Assembly (NCBI RefSeq): GCF_947623445.1
Contig: NC_135241.1
Coordinates: 16,494,501-16,558,500 of the forward strand
DNA from: Clavelina lepadiformis
Lineage: Eukaryota; Chordata; Ascidiacea; Aplousobranchia; Clavelinidae
Length of the DNA: 64,000 nt
Reading direction: 5' to 3'
Shown here: one piece after another, positions 22,367 to 34,474 of the stretch
Position numbering within the stretch: the stretch's first letter is position 1
Layout: every line of letters starts with the position of its first letter
The notes under the pieces: generated by a model
Seen by the model: the letters and a program-made list of their open reading frames with translations, nothing else
What the model was told of the DNA's origin: nothing
Database searches by the model: none
Translations under genes and position numbers: made by a program

Positions 22367-24154
22367 GATTAAACAAGAACATCTCTAAAACGATTTCCAC
22401 TCATGTTTCTTATTTCTGCACTTCTTTTGTAAAGCTAACATATAACATATTAACAGCATAAACCAAACCTAAATTTGCCTTCTACTGTTTACTTTTAGGC
22501 AGAATTAGGAGCCCAGTCTAATTCTAACGTCAATCCTGCTTCAATTTAGGCTAACCTAAAATAGCAGAAGTCAACTTTTACCAATGCACCGGTAAGGCAA
22601 TAGGCATCATTTCTTCTAATAACCTAACAGATATCGTTTTTACGATGATACAATCCATTTTTAACAACGGGATAAGTAATGCACAGTATTTGCCAGGGTG
22701 CGGTTGGTAAATAGGGGTTGCAGCTTCCGTTATTATTGTCCATGTAAAATAAAACAAAAAACGCTAAGACGTTTTTTATTCTTGTTCCAAAATGGTTAAT
22801 ATTTTTACTGTTTTTTTTTTAATTGGGAGCACTTAATGGGTAACCGAAGTACTTTTCAACACTCTTTAAAAAAGGATAAAAATAGGCTGATTCCGAAGGT
22901 ATAAACAAAACTTCTCTATCTTTTGTCGTTAACGAGTTATTGGCAAAACCGTTTTCAAAATAAACTATGCGGGAAGCAGATGTTACGTCACCAGGGTTGT
23001 TAGTGTTCGAGCATGGCTCAAGCGCATATCAGATCAAAGGAAAGTTTCTGTGGTGAATGTAGTGGGCGTGTTTGGCGCATTTAGTCAATATTTTGTTAGG
23101 TCGAGTCTATTCTAAAAACTTGCTTTAGTTATAAAAATACTATAATAATACTACACCATATAGATTATTATTCTAAAAGCAGCTTTGTTAGCGTAGTGCT
23201 ACGGCAAAAATTACTGTAAGGTTGGAATTAAGTTGTTTTCATACGTTATGAGTCTCCACTATACAACGCTATGATGGTTGATGGTGTTGTAGTTATAACT
23301 TGTAGCTGAAGTAGTCGAACACAACATCAAGTTAAAAAGTTGCAGCACGTGGTTGATTGTGATTTTTAGTCTATCGATTATGAGTCTCCAAAGTCGTGCA
23401 CATTTTTTTCAACCAGAAAGTTCGATTGTTCACGCTGATTTATTCTTGTTTGAATACAGACATTTTCTTAGCAGACGCTTCAGTTTAAATTTTTTGTAAT
23501 CTGACTGCCTATGTAAGCTAGACCTCTTACTTACACGATCAGTTTAGTGTTGAATCCTACACAACTGTCGCTATAGTTGCTGTCTAACTGTGATGACATC
23601 AATAAGCACGAGTGTTCACTTCAATTTATCTTGGTTATATTGTTTCTTCATTGGTTAAACATGGTAAAACGTATGATTGTGTCGAGACTCGAGACAACCA
23701 AAATATCAACGTCTTCTCGACTTTGGTCTTTGCAGAATAACAATATTAATATAATGAATACATTGGTTCTCAACCATAGCAATATAGGGATACACCAATT
23801 AGCACAAAAACACATCAAACGAAACACACATACGAGCGAGCAGAGCCGCCGCATTTAAAAACGTTCGATAGGAAATTGTTTGCAGGTCGCTGAAGGGTTA
23901 TGACAAATTTTCCGGGAAAATTGTATCTTGCGAGTAATAGAGACATAGTGACTAAAGTCACATAATTTTAATTGATATTTGTTTCACTGTTGGTTTGCAA
24001 TTCTTCATACCTTTATACGTCATAAAGCCTTGTGGTGGGGTTAACGCGTGTTATTAATATATATTTTTTTTAACTTCACTTGAGCCCGTTGTTCTGTACG
24101 ATTCCACATTTTCCGTCTCATGAAGGGAGTCTTATAGTACAAGTGACAGTTCAG
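22367..24154. other. Intergenic stretch, no gene seen
   Basis: The 93- and 68-codon frames near 23577-23858 are mutual shadows without family likeness. Nothing else was recognised; the 3' side of ACP6 copy B ends here. Confidence 0.45.
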
Positions 24155-26151
24155 TTATAAAAACTTCTTTTTGTACGTCTCTGGTGTAAGACGAAACTTG
24201 CCAAGAACTTTAACGAAGTGTTCCAACATAAAAGTCTGCGCTTGGTCTTTAACCATGTTATAAGCACAATTTGCTGACCATTCGCCGTTTTGGGAGTCTT
24301 CGTATATCTCAATGGACATAAAGGAGCTTGTAGGTGGAACGCCCGTGAATTCAAACCCGACAGCATTTAAAATGCAATAAAGTGTATAGTCGTGTCCAGA
24401 AAGGAGGAAAAATTTCTGAGCAAGTTTCTGGTGCAGGAGATTTTCCACGTTGTTTAGGATAAAGTTTACCAGCAGACCTATAGCGGCTTGCACTACGTTG
24501 AACCTAAGCAACGTGAAAGTAATTATAAAAATTAACCTTAAGCATGAAATTACTTTTAAACTTGGCCTATCTGCGTTTCATGTAATCTATAATGGATTCG
24601 AAGGTCAAATCATGACGCCGTAACTGTGACATGTGTGCAAGATTACGCCTAATTGTCTTCTATTCAACCATAAAATTACATGAAGTATAGCCTGACATCG
24701 ATTAAAATGGCAATTAAAAACTTTTCAGTGAACAAGTACTATTTCTACATACCGGTTTCTTTCAGTGCCTATAGTTGTTCTCTCAAACCAATCGTAACCA
24801 TATTTCGAAATGGTTGACTCCATTTCTTTTGAAATAGGAAAACACATATCAGACGCTTTTAGTGTTTCGATGTTGTCATATAGTTGGAACAAATCAAAGT
24901 CCTCTTTAACGGGTAGTTGTTCTTTCACTTTTCTTATCTGCGACAAAATAAGGTAAATTAGACTTAGAGCAAAGTTGTGATGTTGTCAAAAATACAGCAC
25001 TCGTTCTAACACGCTTTTGAAAATACTATAGACTAGTATTATTGTGCTGACCATGTATTTTACTATAGTCTGATTCTGGCATGCAAATAAGCCTGGCGTC
25101 TGGTTTTTCCGCGTGAAATTGAAAAGCTTTTGCGAAATATCATTTTCCATAATTGACATTAATATTACAAAACGCAACAAGCAATTCTGCTCATTTTTAG
25201 TAATGTCACGTGAAGTACTGTATATTATTTGGTAAAAATTATGATTCTTGCAAATGGTGTTCTTGTGGGGTATATTTGTTTTAAGTGCAGGCTTCGAAAC
25301 TGAGACCTTTCAACGTTCAAGTAATTATAGGCTAGGTAGGCAGGTCTACATGAAACAGTTTTAGTTCAAACTAAATAAAAGTTGGTCGGCCGAACATCTT
25401 TCGAGATTAGGTGCGGGAAAAGTACTGTTGGAAAAGTGGACGTATCTAAGCTGTGAATTAGTATTTAACGAAGTAATCTTTTACATCAACTATAATAACA
25501 AACAGTTACAGAACTGACCGCTTCACTTAAACCAGGGAGTAGAAGCGGGTTCTTCTTCAGTTCTTCAGACACCATTATAGGATATGGATTAGGTGGGCAT
25601 AGTATGTCTTTGTATTTGGATTCGTCCAAGTTAATAGAAATTTTCTTGTTGTCGTTATAATTCGGATACATGCCTTTAAAAAGAATAAACAATTAAGCTA
25701 TGTATAGTTACTTTCTGTGTAAAAAGCGATTTAAAGTGTATTTGAGAAAACACCACAAACCTGCAAGTACGCATCTTGCTGACTCAAATGTTCGTTTTCT
25801 TCTGCTGGAGCGAACCATAACGTCATTTTTGTCAAATTCGTCAGTTAACAGTTTCTTTTCAATTATATAACGCTGCCGAAGTGTCTCGCCTAACTCGAAT
25901 TGGTCCTCTGCTCCTTGTTTTGTGAGTTGGCCGAGTATTCCTTCCTCGTTGACACTGATAGCTCTGTTTTTCTTTGCTTCATTGCACACGCATTCAACTG
26001 GAATATACGTGTTCGGCGGGTGTTCCAGCTGAAACGGCTGATACTTCATGTAAAAGAAAGACTCAGGAAAGCACGGCGTACGACGTCCATGCCTTGTTAT
26101 TATAAATACCATTTTCATCAGCTTTGTATTGTGGGGTTGCTTGCTAGCCAT
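24155..26151 (-). CDS. ACP6-like histidine acid phosphatase (copy B)
   Basis: Second histidine acid phosphatase, same strand, upstream of copy A. Exons: 26151-25761, 25673-25519, 24937-24753, 24503-24155; 359 residues. Phases 1, 0, 2 and even the 155-nt second exon are the same as in copy A, so the two are tandem duplicates. The catalytic RHGRRTP is at residues 20-26, with SSRRKRTFESARCVLAG and the C-terminal LLSGHDYTLYCILNAVG, so the active site looks complete. It lacks the hydrophobic N-terminal segment of copy A and is about 80 residues shorter, which suggests a cytosolic protein or a start further upstream. Sequence identity to copy A is clearly low outside the motifs, so the duplication is old. 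Confidence 0.9.
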
Positions 26152-28050
26152 TCTGCTCAGAGTGCACAGGTATCGTGTAGCTATACACTACTGCTAATTT
26201 TCTTACGGTTACGTATTATCGGTAAAAAAGTGTACTAAGATTTACGGTGTAGCCTCTATTGCTGTGGGCTACTACTTTTCTGCCTCATGTTCATCTTAAA
26301 AAACAGTTCAGAGTGACGTACCAAACGCGTGTTAACGACAGGTGTACAACCTGCAAGCCTTCAAGCGCACTTCCTACATGTTTGCTATCGGCTGTAGAGC
26401 TTCAAGAAGTAAATTAAAGTAGCCCAGTCCTCTCTAAAATGAACTGTAATACTACCAGTAAAACCTAATGAAGATTTATTTCATCTGGCCATATGAACAT
26501 ATATGTTAGGCATTTCTGTTTTAGCTTGGTAGTCTATAACTAGAGTTGTGCTATTTCCTTCCGGTTTCACTAAACAGTAATTCTGATGTAGCGTCAACTC
26601 AAATTGCTAACAAATGGCATCTACATTAAACATTGCAGGCATAAACCTCCTACCTTTCATAAAAAGCATTTTTGCTGTTTTACAAAAAAACGCGCAATGT
26701 GTCAAAAAGCCCTACCGTAGCCAATATGCTCACAACAGCTTAAGGTCCAAAAAACCCCGCACTTATGACTTGTAAGCGTAATTTTTTTCATGCGTGTCTG
26801 GTTTTTCACGCCACTCACCCACTTAACAATTAAGCTTTACAGCACGTTTTTCTGTAAACTAGGAGACTCTGAAACTGTGTAAAACTCAAGAAATGCCGTT
26901 AAAGGGACAATGTTTATGCGACAAAATATATGTTTTGTGTTCTTGTACTTTTATTATGTTTTCGTTTTTAACGTTTTGTTTTGAACGTATGTAGCTTGTT
27001 TGCACGCACACGTCAGCTTGTTACGTTCTTTTCTCCACGTGAAGGGTATAAGTTTACACAGACTTTTCACTTTTGTATCTTTTTGTATATAACGATATTA
27101 CATCTACTTCGCAAACAGTTAAAGAATATTATTCGATTGTAAACATGTGTTTAAGTTTTGATTGAAAAATAGATAGATAAATAGTAGTTAAGGGCATTGA
27201 TATGTTTTTAATGCAGTAACTACGGGCTATTTTGCGAAACACAAAAAAATTAATTTAGGCGAACTTAAGTAACTTGCTTACGGCAACTTACTTACTTATA
27301 GCTTGCTTCACGAACAAATCAGTATCTAACAGAGCATTGCCAAAGCGAGCAATTTCATAGTTACAGCAAGTTTGGGTTTACCCATAGTTAAAAAATTCAA
27401 TCCATAACTGTCATTTTATGTTGGACCAGCAATTCTATATTTACCATGTATTTCGCAAGTTTCTAGTTTGCATGAGTAATCTTAACGATAATAATAATTG
27501 ATTGGGTGTGAGTAACACAAAAATTTAAGTTAGATTTGGCAATGGGCATAGATGGCATACGAGCTTAGAAAGTATTTTCAACTATAAACATCGCATTATT
27601 ATGTCCAAAACTATACAGTATATAAACAGTAGCTACACGTGTTGCAAATGTTATTTTGTAGAACGAACTGCATACCGGTAGTCATTCTTACTCGATTACG
27701 TTGCGATAGGCTGCCGAGTTGTTTGCAAACAATAAACTTTCCGTGCTAACAGACAATCGCTATTTATGTAAAACATAATAATTTTCTCTCACTGCTCTCA
27801 TAGATGACTACTTACTGTATATGCGACAAGCATACAACAACTAGCCTTTTGTTGTACAACTTTGCCAATATTGCATATAATGGAAAATTTTTATTTTCAA
27901 ATAAATATTGATAATTATAATGTCTGAGTGAAAAATAGACCCCAAATTAGCGTAAATTTTTGTATTTATTTACGTCAACGTAAGCCGCAATGGCATACCT
28001 TCATTGGGGTTCAACCATTATTTCATCTAACGCTTAGCGCGTGGCTATAT
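26152..28050. other. Intergenic stretch, no gene seen
   Basis: A+T-rich. No frame with family likeness, no paired transposon ends found. Confidence 0.45.
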
Positions 28051-28078
28051 AAAGCTGTTGACCATCATGGAAAAATTG

Positions 28079-28181
28079 CGTCGACTTAGCCGAGTGGTTA
28101 CTTCGCAAATTGTTCATTGCTCGATGGTTCAACAACGTTCTAATGTGATCGTTGCGGGTTCGATTCCCGTCCCTTCTACCA
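28079..28181 (+). ncRNA. tRNA-like sequence, probably tRNA-derived SINE or tRNA relic
   Basis: Has a good A box (TAGCCGAGTGG, 28088-28098) and B box (GGGTTCGATTCCC) closed by a five-pair T stem, and ends CTACCA. The 5' bases do not pair with the 3' acceptor bases and no sound anticodon stem was found, so it is not a working tRNA as read. The spacing between boxes is longer than in a plain tRNA. A SINE head or decayed Ser/Leu-type tRNA gene is likelier. Confidence 0.35.
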
Positions 28182-28259
28182 CTGGCGCAGTTCGGCGTTT
28201 TTATAATAAGAATTATAAGAAATTACAAGAAGCATATAACAAGATTTGGGTATAAGTGG

Positions 28260-28897
28260 AATTGTAAAAATGTAGCAATATAATTGCTCAATATAAACAA
28301 CAAATTTCATGCCGTTTACCCAAATAAATAAAATTGGCGGCATTTGGTTACAAAAACATCAGTGAAATGGAAATTGCTCTAATTTGCTTTAATTAATTTC
28401 TGAAATTTATAACATGAAGATAACAAACTGAAAATCTTCCTATACAAAAAAATTTATGAACTAACAATTACTGCACCTAATTGTTTTGTAAAAAACGGCA
28501 ATCGTGCAAAATGACGCTTTTTATCAGTGTGGCTTCAAAACGCATCAACAGAGTAACAGCTATGTCGTCACTCTACAACGCTGTTTCTGCTTTGATAAAG
28601 ATTGTCTTTTTCTCCAAGTTTGTTTTTTCGTTTGCACTTTGTTTTTTGTTTAGATTTTGCTGTATTTCTTTTATTACGAATGTCGGATTTTACTATAACA
28701 CTATTACGCTACAATTTATCAGTAAGGACCGACAGAAAAACCATACAGGCTAATAAACATCACTTTTGGATCTGTTTAGAACATTTGTAGTTGCCTAATA
28801 AGAAAACACAACATCATAGGCTTGAGACTACTTTTAGTGGCACTTGTACTGAGAATACCTGTAATATACAGTAGAGAATAGACAGTATTACTAGAAC
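28260..28897. other. FUT8 downstream region
   Basis: Short frames only. It contains the 3' side of FUT8; no other feature recognised. Confidence 0.4.
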
Positions 28898-31800
28898 TCA
28901 AGTTTTACTCAGTAAATGTATTGGTTTGACCAAATGTATCTGTTTCACTTTGTACGATGGGTATAGACCAGTTTCACTGGTGTTTAAATTGGTACCATAC
29001 CAGTAACCTGCCTTTACTGACTTTTCACCAATTTCTTCAGAAAATTGTCTTTTAATTAAGTCACCAGAACGAAGTCGAAGCTCTTTGTTCAAAAACAGTT
29101 CAGGTTTATGATCTTGAACAGCTTTAAAATCTTGCCCATTTCTGCCCTGTTTGAACGACAGACAATAAGGGTAGTCAATCGAAAAAGCTAGGTTGGAAGC
29201 GTCTTCGTATCTTGTTTGCATTAGTTCAGCAGCAATACGAAATACCTGTGTGACATAAATAATAACATGTTAAATCAGGCCTAGCGTATTGACAGTTAGC
29301 ACCGTTTTAGAATAAAACCAAACAGCACTACCGGCATTTTGACATTTTGTTAACACCAGTGTACGAACCAAACACCGTACGAAACTCATTCCCGGAAACG
29401 TATACACGCGAAAGCCATGGTCACTGTACTGCAGCGGCCATAACCTCTACGACATGGTGAGTGTTTGCTTTTTTGATTTATTTTGAAATAAATAGCGTTA
29501 TTAATTCACAATCATTGGTAGTGAGCAGTGAAGCTTGCCAGGCTTTTTTTAAAGCATCGTTGCAAAAGTGATTTCCTAAATTGCACTTACGTTACTTGAA
29601 AAGCTGCCAACAATATAGGTGCAATTTGAAAGCAACGTTATGTCCGATATTATTCCCAGTAAGCCTTCGTTTGAATTACGTGCTTCTTTCATCGCAGCGG
29701 TTTCGGTACTTTCATAATTAGTAATGAATGTATATTGCTTGTACCTGTGCGAATATAGTAATACAGTATAAGGATCCTCGGTCCTGTTTTATGCATGACT
29801 TGTGTCACGCGTGTGGTGATATGTGCGGTTATGCACAGCTATGTGCAGATATTGAAGCTGCACATGGACAATGACATATCTGCAAAGAACTGTTGCACAT
29901 ATCTGTGTAGAGCTTACTCATAGCCACACACATAACTGCACAGCATTACTATGGCACACCGCCCATATCTGGGCAAGCAGAGACACTGTTGGAATAAAGA
30001 GTAAGGATTTTTGGACAGACGTATTAATTAGACAGGATCAAATAAAGAATTGGGCGAATGTAGAAATTTTACCATATCAGTAGAAAGTTACTGCATTGAT
30101 TTGAATGTTGTAATAAAACCATTTATTTAAAAAAAAAGGTTAACTTTGACAGTGTTTTCAGCAGAAACAGATCAAAGCGAAAATTAATGTCTGTTTTAAC
30201 ATTCCACTTCGATATTATTTCGCTAATAGGTTACTTTCATATACACGTATACGTAGCTGTCATAAACTTAACTGTTTTTGTAAATCAGAAATCACGCGTT
30301 GGTCATCGGTTGCTATGTAAACAAGTTTTTGATCAAGTTTTCTGAATCCGTTTAATTGCCGATTCTGTTGATACTGCTCAAACCACCTTTTAACTGGTTT
30401 CATGTACTGCTCGTTGTTTGCAAATCGTATTTGTTTGTGATCAGAACGCCGAATGTGAACTCTGAAAAAAAGTGATTTTGCTTGTATTCCCTTGCTGCAC
30501 ACAAACTTAAGTTACCGGTATTGCTACGGTTTTGCGTGTACTCAATATATTTCACCAATTTTTTCAACATACTGGCATTGTAACCAAACATACTGTAGAT
30601 AAAAAAAACGCAAGTATAAATATCTTACCCAACAATCGGATGTATGAGACCAAGTTTGCTTTTAGTTTCCTGCATTTCCCTTTCTAGCCACGGCAAAGGC
30701 CTGATTAAATAACTTATTAGTTGTCCATGAAACCACAAGTCGGGTTGTCCATGAACCAACCTTATTTGGGCATAAATGTCTTGGAAAAGCCAATGAGGTT
30801 GAAAGAGCAGATTGTCGTCAAAGTACAAAGGGACGCGCAAAAGTAAAGTTCGCGCCTGCATTAAGTTTGGATCTGAATAAAATTAAATTGGAAAAAAGTA
30901 CACTTTTTAAATACTGCAATTGATTACCTGATTCTCACACAATCGATCAACAAAGCAAGTACCCACTTATTCCAACATATACACTCATTATACATTACCC
31001 GCTGCTACACCATTCCACTGTAGTGCGTCAGAAACGTTAATTGTTTTACAAGTTTTACTTGGAAGTTGTATAAAATCAAACAATTCAGCATTATACTGTG
31101 TTCTCACATCCGTGACAACCGTTCTGTTGGTGGCAAGACCAAGAAGTAAACAGACTGAAAGATGGTGCAAAACGCAACCAAAACCACAAGAAATACGTGA
31201 CTGGCAAATTAATTTTTTTGCAAATGAACAGTTGTTAGGATTCTGAAAAAATATTATAATATTATATTTTTTGTGTTAGTCTTGTGTTTACTGCCAAATG
31301 ACAGCTTCATTCTTATACCTGCAATTTTTCTATTTCTGCTTGAATGGTGGTACCAAGCAATTTCAATTTTGATGATGAGGAGGCACTGGTTTGTTCTCGT
31401 AAAACTTGGATTTTGTTTGCTATAAAGCTATACAAAACATTGAGCCTCTTGTTTTTAGCAAACCTTTGCCACCGTTAAATACGTAGATATAATTTATGTG
31501 TCAATTATATAGGTGCGCAAACTATTTCAACAAAGAATACTTCAAACGTGATAACAAGGAGCTTCGTTCATGTACTGATATTCTGATGCGAGATTCTTCA
31601 TCGACAATTCGTCGAACAGCAGTTAGTTCTGTGTCAACTGCATAAAAATTTTCTGCAACCTTCTGATCGACCAATTTAAAAAAATTTACCGGGGGTGCTG
31701 AAACATAAATTACGTAAAATATTGCTGTTTCGTCATATATAGGTGTGCGTTCCATTTTTTTTAAATGATCAGCTACGTATCTAGACGTGCATTTTCCATT

Positions 31801-32137
31801 TGTAGAAAGTTTCTATTTTCTTTTCCGGTGATACTGTTTTCTTTATACCCCCATTTTTTGACACTCACCCGAACGCTTAACCTTGTCTGTAGAGGTATCT
31901 CTGGTTAAGTTTCCAGTTTCTCTACGTGGTGGCAAAAACCTGTCAAATGTAGTTGTGCTATAGCTTTTGTGATGTAGTACTAAATAAATTAAGTCAAAGA
32001 TCTTTTTCTCCTTACGCTTACCTTTCATATATAAATTCAAATTCAAATAATAATATAAAAACTATTGCTATCATCATCATACGACCCCAGAAGCTTATCC
32101 ATCTTCCAAGCAAAAGGGATTTACCGCTCACCATCAT
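28898..32137 (-). CDS. FUT8: FUT8-like alpha-1,6-fucosyltransferase
   Basis: Golgi enzyme that adds core fucose from GDP-fucose to the innermost GlcNAc of N-glycans. Nine exons: 32137-32022, 31939-31869, 31697-31541, 31427-31319, 31242-30999, 30872-30629, 30461-30273, 29744-29591, 29245-28898; all phases join and give 543 residues (human 575). The first exon encodes a type II signal anchor (residues about 20-34) after a short basic cytosolic tail. A variable coiled-coil stem follows, then NPNNCSFAKKLIC and GFGCVLHHLSVC, PLPWLEREMQE, the donor-binding VHIRRSDH with both Arg residues, LVYIATDD, IVGSFSSNVFRIAAELMQ and a C-terminal SH3-like domain (SGDLI, GLYPSYKV). Intron 7 holds a hairpin-rich repeat. 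The start is chosen for the anchor; it lies only about 30 bp from an upstream poly(A) signal. Confidence 0.94.
29806..29973. repeat. Hairpin-rich repeat in FUT8 intron 7
   Basis: About 170 bp packed with TGTGCA, GCACATAT and ATATGTGC words in both orientations, with the two sides weakly inverted (TGTGCRGTTATG and its complement). It may be a short MITE; no target duplication was found. Confidence 0.35.
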
Positions 32138-32163
32138 CGTGTCTAGTGTTCATGCAAGTTCGC

Positions 32164-32169
32164 TTTATT
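32164..32169 (-). terminator. Poly(A) signal AATAAA between the DFPase-like gene and FUT8
   Basis: AATAAA on the minus strand about 300 bp after the DFPase-like stop codon and 27 bp before the FUT8 ATG. An AG that could serve as a splice or trans-splice acceptor lies at 32143-32144, 5 bases before the ATG. Confidence 0.5.
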
Positions 32170-32466
32170 TCTGTTGCTTTCTCACAGAAATGTTTCGCTA
32201 TCTATTTGGTGCACTTCCTTGCATTATATCCGCAGTAACCATTCAGCGCGTGCAGTCGTGCATGAAAGAAAACTGTACCAACTGACGGCCGAAAGAAATA
32301 TTCACGCTCGAGACTTTGCAGTCATTCAAAATCATTGCGAGAAATCATACGCCATGTTCAAAAACGTGGAACAAATTTTAACGAAGGTTAAAACAACATG
32401 GAAATCAACATTTAAAAGTTAATCGTGTAGGCTATATGTATGAAATTTTTAAGAAAATTTGCTGAT

Positions 32467-34474
32467 CTACTTGTCGCAGTACATTGGCATTCCTTCGCAT
32501 TCCCATTCGAAGGACCATACTCCATTAAACTCGTGTTCAGTAACGTAACAGGTCTTTGTCCCGGGTTTAAAGTGAACATTGCTTGGAGTGGCGAAAGGAC
32601 ATTTGATTCTTGCCACAGGTTCTGCACCGCCACCTTGCGAATAAACCTCAATGTGGGAAGAACCGTGATTAGCAACCAAAAGCTGACCTTTTATGTCAAA
32701 ATCCATTCCGTCTGGACCTCCCTGTGAAACGGCTGCAACAAACGATAGCTTTATGAAAACTATTTCACGAAGCACTATACAAATTTTCGTTAAACGCAAG
32801 AAGTAAGTTATAAGTCATTTAAATTTTTACAAAATAGTTTTAATCATATATACACACATACAGTACATACATACACGTTTTTCAGTCCTATAATAGTGAT
32901 GTCGCTTAGCTTTACTGTGAAGTAATAAAGAAGTATTACTAAACAATCATAAATGTTTCGATATTTGAATAAACACATATCTTACGTGGCGGAACTTGCG
33001 CCCATGTTCTGCGATTTGCAACTTTTCCTGGGCCAGTAATGTCGTATGCAATTATTCTGTGCTTTACTGTTTCGGCTACCAGCAGAAGTTTGTTACGAAC
33101 TGCAATTCCGTTACAGAAGATGAAATTTCCGTCTACTTTTATCGGAATGCTTTCGCCTTGCGGTAGACAGTATATGCAACCTACTGGCTCCTGCATCAAA
33201 AACCATAATTACTAACGTGGAAATTTTTTATACTTCTGGTAGAACCATAAAAACGCATCACCTTAAATATCGTATCTCTTTCTTCAGGGGCCGGTGCAAT
33301 GTCGCTGCCAGGTCCAGTAAACCATAAATTACCATCATCATCGAATACAAGGTCGTTTCCTCCGCGAAGCGGGTTACCGTCTGTGTCTACTTTGCTCATC
33401 TACGTAGAAATCACAACTACATAAAACAATCACTCATGCGTCCTCTTAATTTACTTTTCTTGTTTTTTTTTTCAAGCTTGGAATCACCTGTACACAACCT
33501 TTTTCATTCCATTTTAGCAAGCCGAGTCGCATATCCGCTATCCATATCGTATTGTTTTTGTCACTTTGGCACCCAGCTGGCCTTCCGCCATAGCCGTCAA
33601 AATGTGGCATGCAAACCATTTCTTTTTGTCCAGATTCTAAATCAATTTTAAAAAGCTTTCCACCAATTCCGTCGATAAATTCGTCTTTTTTGCTGAGTTG
33701 AAAATAAATGACTTGTAAAGCCTATAATTACATCATTTCCGCAAAACCTCAATTTCGTATTTTACTGCTTTTCGTTATGTTGACATCACAACAAAAGGTA
33801 TCCTAACCAGGCTCGCGACTTTACTATTTTAACTAGGTGTGGCCGACCCCGCACACACATTTTCAATCGTTAATTACTAGAAAACTATACGTCGTAAACT
33901 GATCGGATTTTTACAGGTTAGTAGAAAAATCATCTGGCTTCCTGTATACACCATAATTGTAAAACTAAAGAAAGTGAATTTAGTGTAAATTAAGTATTTC
34001 TAAAAGTGACACATTTCTAGAAATTTTTCTTGTTACGTCGCGCCCCCGCTGTGCGGAAAACCAGCTGACCGCGAGAAGAGAACGCAAGAGAATAGTTAGT
34101 CGAGTTATTGGTGCGTAAATGAGTAATACGCTTCAATGCGGAGAGAGAGCAAAATTATGAAAATATCACAATATCTCAAAAATTACAAAATCCAACTTTA
34201 TCAAACAAAGATGGACAGATAGCTGAACATTTTTTAGGAAAAGTCACCAAATTTCAAGTTTCTACAGCAAACAATGCAACTGTACGCCACGTTTTGCTGT
34301 GACTGTGTGCGGGGGAGGCCAAGCCTAGTTAGAATAGGGTTAATCTCACCGATTTTCCGATGCTTCGTCCATAGGCGCCACAGCATAAAACTGACCTTTA
34401 GTGTCAAATACTGGACCCTCTGATCCAGGGAGACCGTCAACAATTTTCGTTAAATTTATTTCAAGCAGTTTCAT
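32467..34474 (-). CDS. DFPase-like SMP-30/gluconolactonase-family hydrolase
   Basis: Six-bladed beta-propeller, calcium-dependent hydrolase. The closest family member I know is squid diisopropylfluorophosphatase; relatives act as lactonases or phosphotriesterases, and the natural substrate is not known. Exons: 34474-34350, 33692-33488, 33399-33262, 33190-32986, 32732-32467; phases 2, 0, 0, 1 join and give 312 residues (squid 314). The calcium ligands known in DFPase are all present: Glu19 in GSEGPVF, Asn125 in RGGNDLVFD, Asn183 in FCNGIAV, Asp232 in GPDGMDFD; the active-site His278 is in PSNVHFKP. Other shared blocks are YGGRPAGCQSD, ADMRLGLL, VANHGSSHIEV and CYVTEHEFN. There is no signal peptide, so it is probably cytosolic. 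Intron 1 contains a piggyBac-like MITE. Confidence 0.93.
33824..34339. mobile_element. Non-autonomous piggyBac-like element in intron 1
   Basis: 516 bp. The inverted ends share CTATTYTAACTAGG plus TGGCC and CCCCGCACACA; the right end in reverse complement begins CCCTATTCTAACTAGG. The right flank is TTAA (34340-34343), and the left flank TTTA (33820-33823) is one base off, which fits the TTAA target of piggyBac. Its right edge ends about 10 bp from the exon 1 splice donor. Confidence 0.58.

Noticed and set aside
28079-28181. Functional tRNA-Ser or tRNA-Leu gene
   Set aside because: The acceptor halves do not pair and no anticodon arm could be built.
33488-33692. Suspected frameshift in exon 2 of the DFPase-like gene
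   Set aside because: On rereading the bases across 33660/33661 the frame is continuous and all phases fit; the first reading had an extra base by mistake.
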